This document shows, piece by piece, positions 5,986 to 6,949 of a stretch of 6,949 nt of DNA (within the stretch, counting starts at the first letter, position 1; each line of letters starts with the position of its first letter). The position numbers and the translations under genes are program-made. The notes under the pieces are model-generated. The model saw nothing but the letters and a program-made list of their open reading frames with translations, was not told where the DNA came from and searched no databases. This stretch comes from Bacteroidota bacterium. GTDB taxonomy: Bacteria > Bacteroidota > Bacteroidia > Chitinophagales > Chitinophagaceae. Location: NCBI GenBank assembly GCA_028875955.1, contig JAGWTX010000129.1, positions 1 through 6,949 on the forward strand, read 5' to 3'.

Positions 5986-5998
5986 TAAATCGGAGGTC

Positions 5999-6092
5999 TT
6001 GCGAAAAGTGGGAGACTAAACACAGTTTAAATTTTTGTACAAGGAAAGGTATGAATGATGCTAATTGTTTCATGCCTTTCCTTGTTTCGCAA
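5999..6092 (+). other. Candidate structured RNA (three-way junction) or terminator between infB and the surA-like gene
   Basis: The strongest stem pairs 6039-6055 with 6069-6085: 17 consecutive pairs including one G-U, with a 13-nt loop. An outer stem pairs TTGCGAAA at 5999-6006 with TTTCGCAA at 6085-6092 (8 bp; base 6085 is shared). A small TAAAC/GTTTA hairpin (6017-6021/6025-6029) sits between them, so the whole can be drawn as a three-way junction of about 94 nt. Only three Ts follow the main stem, so it is not a classic intrinsic terminator, though ending the infB transcript is still the simplest role. I do not recognise a known RNA family. Confidence 0.4.
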
Positions 6093-6121
6093 TAGAAAGG
6101 AGGGGCGGGGGTTTTATGTTT

Positions 6122-6150
6122 TGTTAAAAGCCCGTGGCCGACTGTTAAAA
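6122..6150. promoter_or_regulatory. TGTTAAAA direct repeats upstream of the surA-like gene
   Basis: TGTTAAAA occurs at 6122-6129 and 6143-6150, 21 bp apart start to start (two helical turns), ending 14 bp before the -7-like box. Such phasing would suit a regulator binding one DNA face. A third copy lies at 794-801 in the other divergent region. No regulator is identified. Confidence 0.3.
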
Positions 6151-6164
6151 CGGCATCGAATAAG

Positions 6165-6172
6165 TATTTTTG
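6165..6172 (+). promoter_or_regulatory. Candidate -7 box for the surA-like gene
   Basis: TATTTTTG fully matches TAnnTTTG and lies 16 nt before the ATG at 6189, implying a very short leader. The position 20 nt upstream reads ACTG, a poor -33 match. The 338-bp gap from infB supports an independent promoter. Confidence 0.45.
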
Positions 6173-6188
6173 ACTACTATTGAAAACT

Positions 6189-6949
6189 ATGAAGCATTTA
6201 TTGTTGGTAATTACAGTACTGGGGGGCATGGTGTTTACCGCGGGAGCACAGGCCAAGAAAGTGGTGGCGGATAAGATTGTGGGCCAGGTGGGTGATAAAA
6301 TCATTCTGCAATCCGATATCCAAAATGCATTGGCCGATTATCGCAGGGCCGCACAGGGCCAGGATAATGCGGTTGTTCCTTCGGACTGTCAGGTAATGGA
6401 AGGGCAGCTGATCAGAAAGGCATTGGTTTTGCAGGCGCAGAAAGATTCGATACATGTAAGCGAAGAAGAGATTGACGCGGAACTGGATAACCAGATCCGT
6501 ATGTTCATACAGCAATATGGTTCCAAGGATATCCTGGAAGAAATTGCAGGAAAGACCGTATACCAGATCAAGGAAGATTTCAGGGATGGTTTCCGCGAAA
6601 AGAAACTGGCCGAAGAAATGCAGAAAAAGATCGTGGATGCCATCAAGATCACACCCACCGAAGTAAAAGCCTATTATAATAAGATCCCGAAAGACAGTCT
6701 GCCCTTCTATGAAAGTGAAGTGGAAGTCAGTCAGATCGTGATCCATCCCAAAGCCAATAAGGATGTGGAAGAGTATATTTCCAAACAGTTATACGACTAC
6801 CGCAAACAGGCGGAGGAAGGCGGTCCGGCCAAATTTGACCAGCTGGCAAAACTGTATAGTGAGGACCCGGCAGTAAAGGAGAATGGCGGGCAATACACAT
6901 TGAACCGCAATGACAAGGGTTCCTGGGATCCCGCATTTTTGTCGGCCTC
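6189..6949 (+). CDS. surA: SurA-like periplasmic chaperone / peptidyl-prolyl cis-trans isomerase, 3' end outside window
   Basis: ATG 6189 opens a frame that stays open to the last base: 253 full codons. Residues 1-22 form a signal peptide (MKHLLLVITV, Gly/Val-rich core, cleavage likely after AGAQA), sending the protein to the periplasm. Residues about 25-165 match the SurA N-terminal chaperone domain: KIVGQVGDKIILQSDIQNAL (29-48) corresponds to the family's VNNxVILQSDI stretch, and helices with VSEEEIDAEL and ITPTEVKAYYNKIP follow. From about 175 a parvulin-type domain begins (YESEVEVSQIVI, then FDQLAKLYSEDPAVKENGG at 216-234). SurA escorts outer-membrane proteins to the assembly machinery; whether this paralogue does so is inferred, since Bacteroidota carry several such proteins. 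Family length is about 430-460, so 40 percent is missing. It is probably a separate transcription unit from infB. Confidence 0.88.
   Translation, partial: MKHLLLVITVLGGMVFTAGAQAKKVVADKIVGQVGDKIILQSDIQNALADYRRAAQGQDNAVVPSDCQVMEGQLIRKALVLQAQKDSIHVSEEEIDAELDNQIRMFIQQYGSKDILEEIAGKTVYQIKEDFRDGFREKKLAEEMQKKIVDAIKITPTEVKAYYNKIPKDSLPFYESEVEVSQIVIHPKANKDVEEYISKQLYDYRKQAEEGGPAKFDQLAKLYSEDPAVKENGGQYTLNRNDKGSWDPAFLSA

Noticed and set aside
6096..6111. G-rich run as a quadruplex
   Set aside because: Only three G tracts of uneven length are present (2, 4 and 5), short of the four needed.
6198..6746. 182-codon minus-strand frame
   Set aside because: It is opposite the SurA-like gene, whose signal peptide and domain motifs are clear on the plus strand.

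Overview
The window looks like chromosomal core DNA of a Bacteroidota bacterium, most likely of the Chitinophagaceae/Sphingobacteriia type. Three observations point there: the start codons have no Shine-Dalgarno sequences and follow A-rich or pyrimidine-rich leaders; several upstream regions carry the Bacteroidota -7 promoter box TAnnTTTG (clearest before rimP, as TTTG-N20-TACATTTG); and the IF-2 and NusA proteins resemble those of that phylum. The taxon is inferred from style, not from a search.

Layout. Positions 1-315 hold the 3' end of a HAD-IA family phosphatase gene on the plus strand. It converges with a small minus-strand gene (518-757) for a membrane-anchored, Gln-rich protein of unknown function, possibly DUF4834. 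A divergent intergenic region (758-1055) then leads into the conserved cluster rimP (1056-1526), nusA (1569-2819) and infB (2959-5850). RimP matures the 30S subunit, NusA tunes RNA polymerase pausing, termination and antitermination, and IF-2 delivers initiator tRNA, so the cluster couples transcription to translation capacity. A 338-bp spacer follows, then the start of a SurA-like periplasmic chaperone/prolyl isomerase gene (6189 to the end, cut by the window).

The coding content is ordinary; the intergenic DNA is not. Each of the four larger intergenic regions carries arrays of a 7-9 nt word followed, after a spacer, by fewer copies of the same word in inverted orientation. The word differs from site to site: ACRGATNNN at 370-460, GGTCTTT at 812-955, GTCCATN at 2894-2945, NNTTTGG together with AATGCGC at 5851-5985. 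The architecture is the same each time. In addition, the rimP leader between its promoter and ATG consists almost entirely of an intrinsic-terminator-shaped hairpin with a T-tract, which suggests attenuation of the operon that encodes NusA. A possible three-way-junction RNA sits between infB and the surA-like gene.
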